Below, piece after piece: positions 62,902-64,000 of a DNA stretch of 64,000 bases. The stretch's first letter is position 1. Each line of letters begins with the position of its first letter. The notes below the pieces were generated by a model. The model did no database searches. It worked only from the letters and a program-made list of their open reading frames with translations, and had not been told where the DNA came from. Origin of the DNA: Protonemura montana (taxonomy: Eukaryota; Arthropoda; Insecta; Plecoptera; Nemouridae); the NCBI GenBank assembly GCA_947568835.1, contig OX387604.1, forward strand, positions 1,324,001 through 1,388,000. The letters run 5' to 3'. Both the position numbers and the translations under genes were made by a program.

Positions 62902-64000
62902 TGTACTGTCTGGGTTCTACCAGCACTGAGTCTACCTGTACTGTCTTGGTTCTACAAGCACTGAGTCTACCTGTACTGTCTGGGTTCTACAAGCACTGAG
63001 TCTACCTGTACTGTCTGGGTTCTACAAGCACTGAGTCTACCTGTACTGTCTTGGTTCTACAAGCACTGAGTCTACCTGTACTGTCTTGGTTCTACAAGCA
63101 CTGAGTCTACCTGTACTGTCTTGGTTCTACAAGCACTGAGTCTACCTGTACTGTCTGGGTTCTACCAGCACTGAGTCTACCTGTACTGTCTTGGTTCTAC
63201 CAGCACTGAGTCTACCTGTACTGTCTTGGTTCTACCAGCACTGAGTCTACCTGTACTGTCTTGGTTCTACCAGCACTGAGTCTACCTGTACTGTCTGGGT
63301 TCTACAAGCACTGAGTCTACCTGTACTGTCTGGGTTCTACAAGCACTGAGTCTACCTGTACTGTCTTGGTTCTACAAGCACTGAGTCTACCTGTACTGTC
63401 TTGGTTCTACCAGCACTGAGTCTACCTGTACTGTCTGGGTTCTACAAGCACTGAGTCTACCTGTACTGTCTGGGTTCTACAAGCACTGAGTCTACCTGTA
63501 CTGTCTTGGTTCTACCAGCACTGAGTCTACCTGTACTGTCTTGGTTCTACAAGCACTGAGTCTACCTGTACTGTCTGGGTTCTACCAGCACTGAGTCTAC
63601 CTGTACTGTCTTGGTTCTACAAGCACTGAGTCTACCTGTACTGTCTTGGTTCTACAAGCACTGAGTCTACCTGTACTGTCTGGGTTCTACCAGCACTGAG
63701 TCTACCTGTACTGTCTTGGTTCTACAAGCACTGAGTCTACCTGTACTGTCTTGGTTCTACCAGCACTGAGTCTACCTGTACTGTCTTGGTTCTACCAGCA
63801 CTGAGTCTACCTGTACTGTCTTGGTTCTACCAGCACTGAGTCTACCTGTACTGTCTGGGTTCTACAAGCACTGAGTCTACCTGTACTGTCTGGGTTCTAC
63901 AAGCACTGAGTCTACCTGTACTGTCTTGGTTCTACAAGCACTGAGTCTACCTGTACTGTCTGGGTTCTACAAGCACTGAGTCTACCTGTACTGTCTTGGT
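62902..64000 (+). repeat. 35-bp minisatellite, at least 31 copies, continues past the window
   Basis: The unit is TGTACTGTCTKGGTTCTACM followed by AGCACTGAGTCTACC. Only two positions vary (K = G or T, M = A or C) and all four combinations occur. Copies are otherwise essentially identical up to the window edge. Confidence 0.97.

Larger units (their letters stand above)
62112..64000 (+). other. Hsp110 intron 5, incomplete at window edge
   Basis: No exon encoding the expected VGGATRIP-type segment is visible up to the edge, so the intron is at least 1.9 kb. It contains a diverged SINE body and the 35-bp minisatellite. The frame continuing from exon 5 to 62467 is intronic read-through. Confidence 0.7.

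Overview
The window is nuclear DNA of an animal. Every protein gene is interrupted by GT-AG spliceosomal introns, the spacer DNA is AT-rich, and all recognisable genes are metazoan families. The set (a white/ABCG1-4-type transporter, an M6 proteolipid, SAK/PLK4, Hsp110, MBIP, a CTTNBP2-type coiled-coil protein) and short TTAGG-like stretches suggest a protostome, most likely an arthropod. Species or class cannot be fixed from sequence alone.

Layout, left to right. 77-1250 (+): last three exons of a two-helix membrane protein, possibly PRRT3/4-like. 1251-11991: about 10.7 kb with no gene I can support, holding a TGACGTCA cluster, a foldback element and a 15/16-bp tandem array. 11992-29871 (+): a complete 10-exon ABCG half-transporter (620 aa) whose 9.5-kb first intron carries three large satellite arrays. 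30240-40316 (-): an 11-exon CTTNBP2/CTTNBP2NL-like gene (about 525 aa) ending tail-to-tail with the transporter. 41380-46160 (-): a 6-exon MBIP gene (326 aa). 46773-49057 (+): a 6-exon M6/PLP gene (306 aa). 50634-57253 (-): a 12-exon PLK4/SAK gene (841 aa). 57794 to beyond the window (+): the first five exons of an Hsp110/HSPA4-family gene, whose fifth intron contains a 35-bp minisatellite running off the right edge. I re-derived each gene model exon by exon by hand: reading frames stay open and intron phases match across every junction.

Gene arrangement: MBIP/M6 and PLK4/Hsp110 are divergent pairs sharing 612-bp and 540-bp promoters. ABCG/CTTNBP2-like and M6/PLK4 are convergent. The genes do not form a pathway. 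PLK4 controls centriole duplication, MBIP is an ATAC histone-acetyltransferase subunit, M6 is a four-helix membrane protein, Hsp110 is a chaperone and nucleotide-exchange factor, ABCG is probably a lipid or pigment-precursor transporter, and CTTNBP2-like proteins bind cortactin.

The most distinctive content is in the repeats. A SINE family whose 5' head is derived from 5S rRNA has at least 12 full or partial copies here, two with clear target-site duplications. Two full-length copies of a non-autonomous hAT-type transposon have 8-bp duplications and ends packed with GATC palindromes. Several strand-asymmetric satellites crowd one intron. A microsatellite encodes the Lys/Asn-rich C-terminal tail of MBIP.
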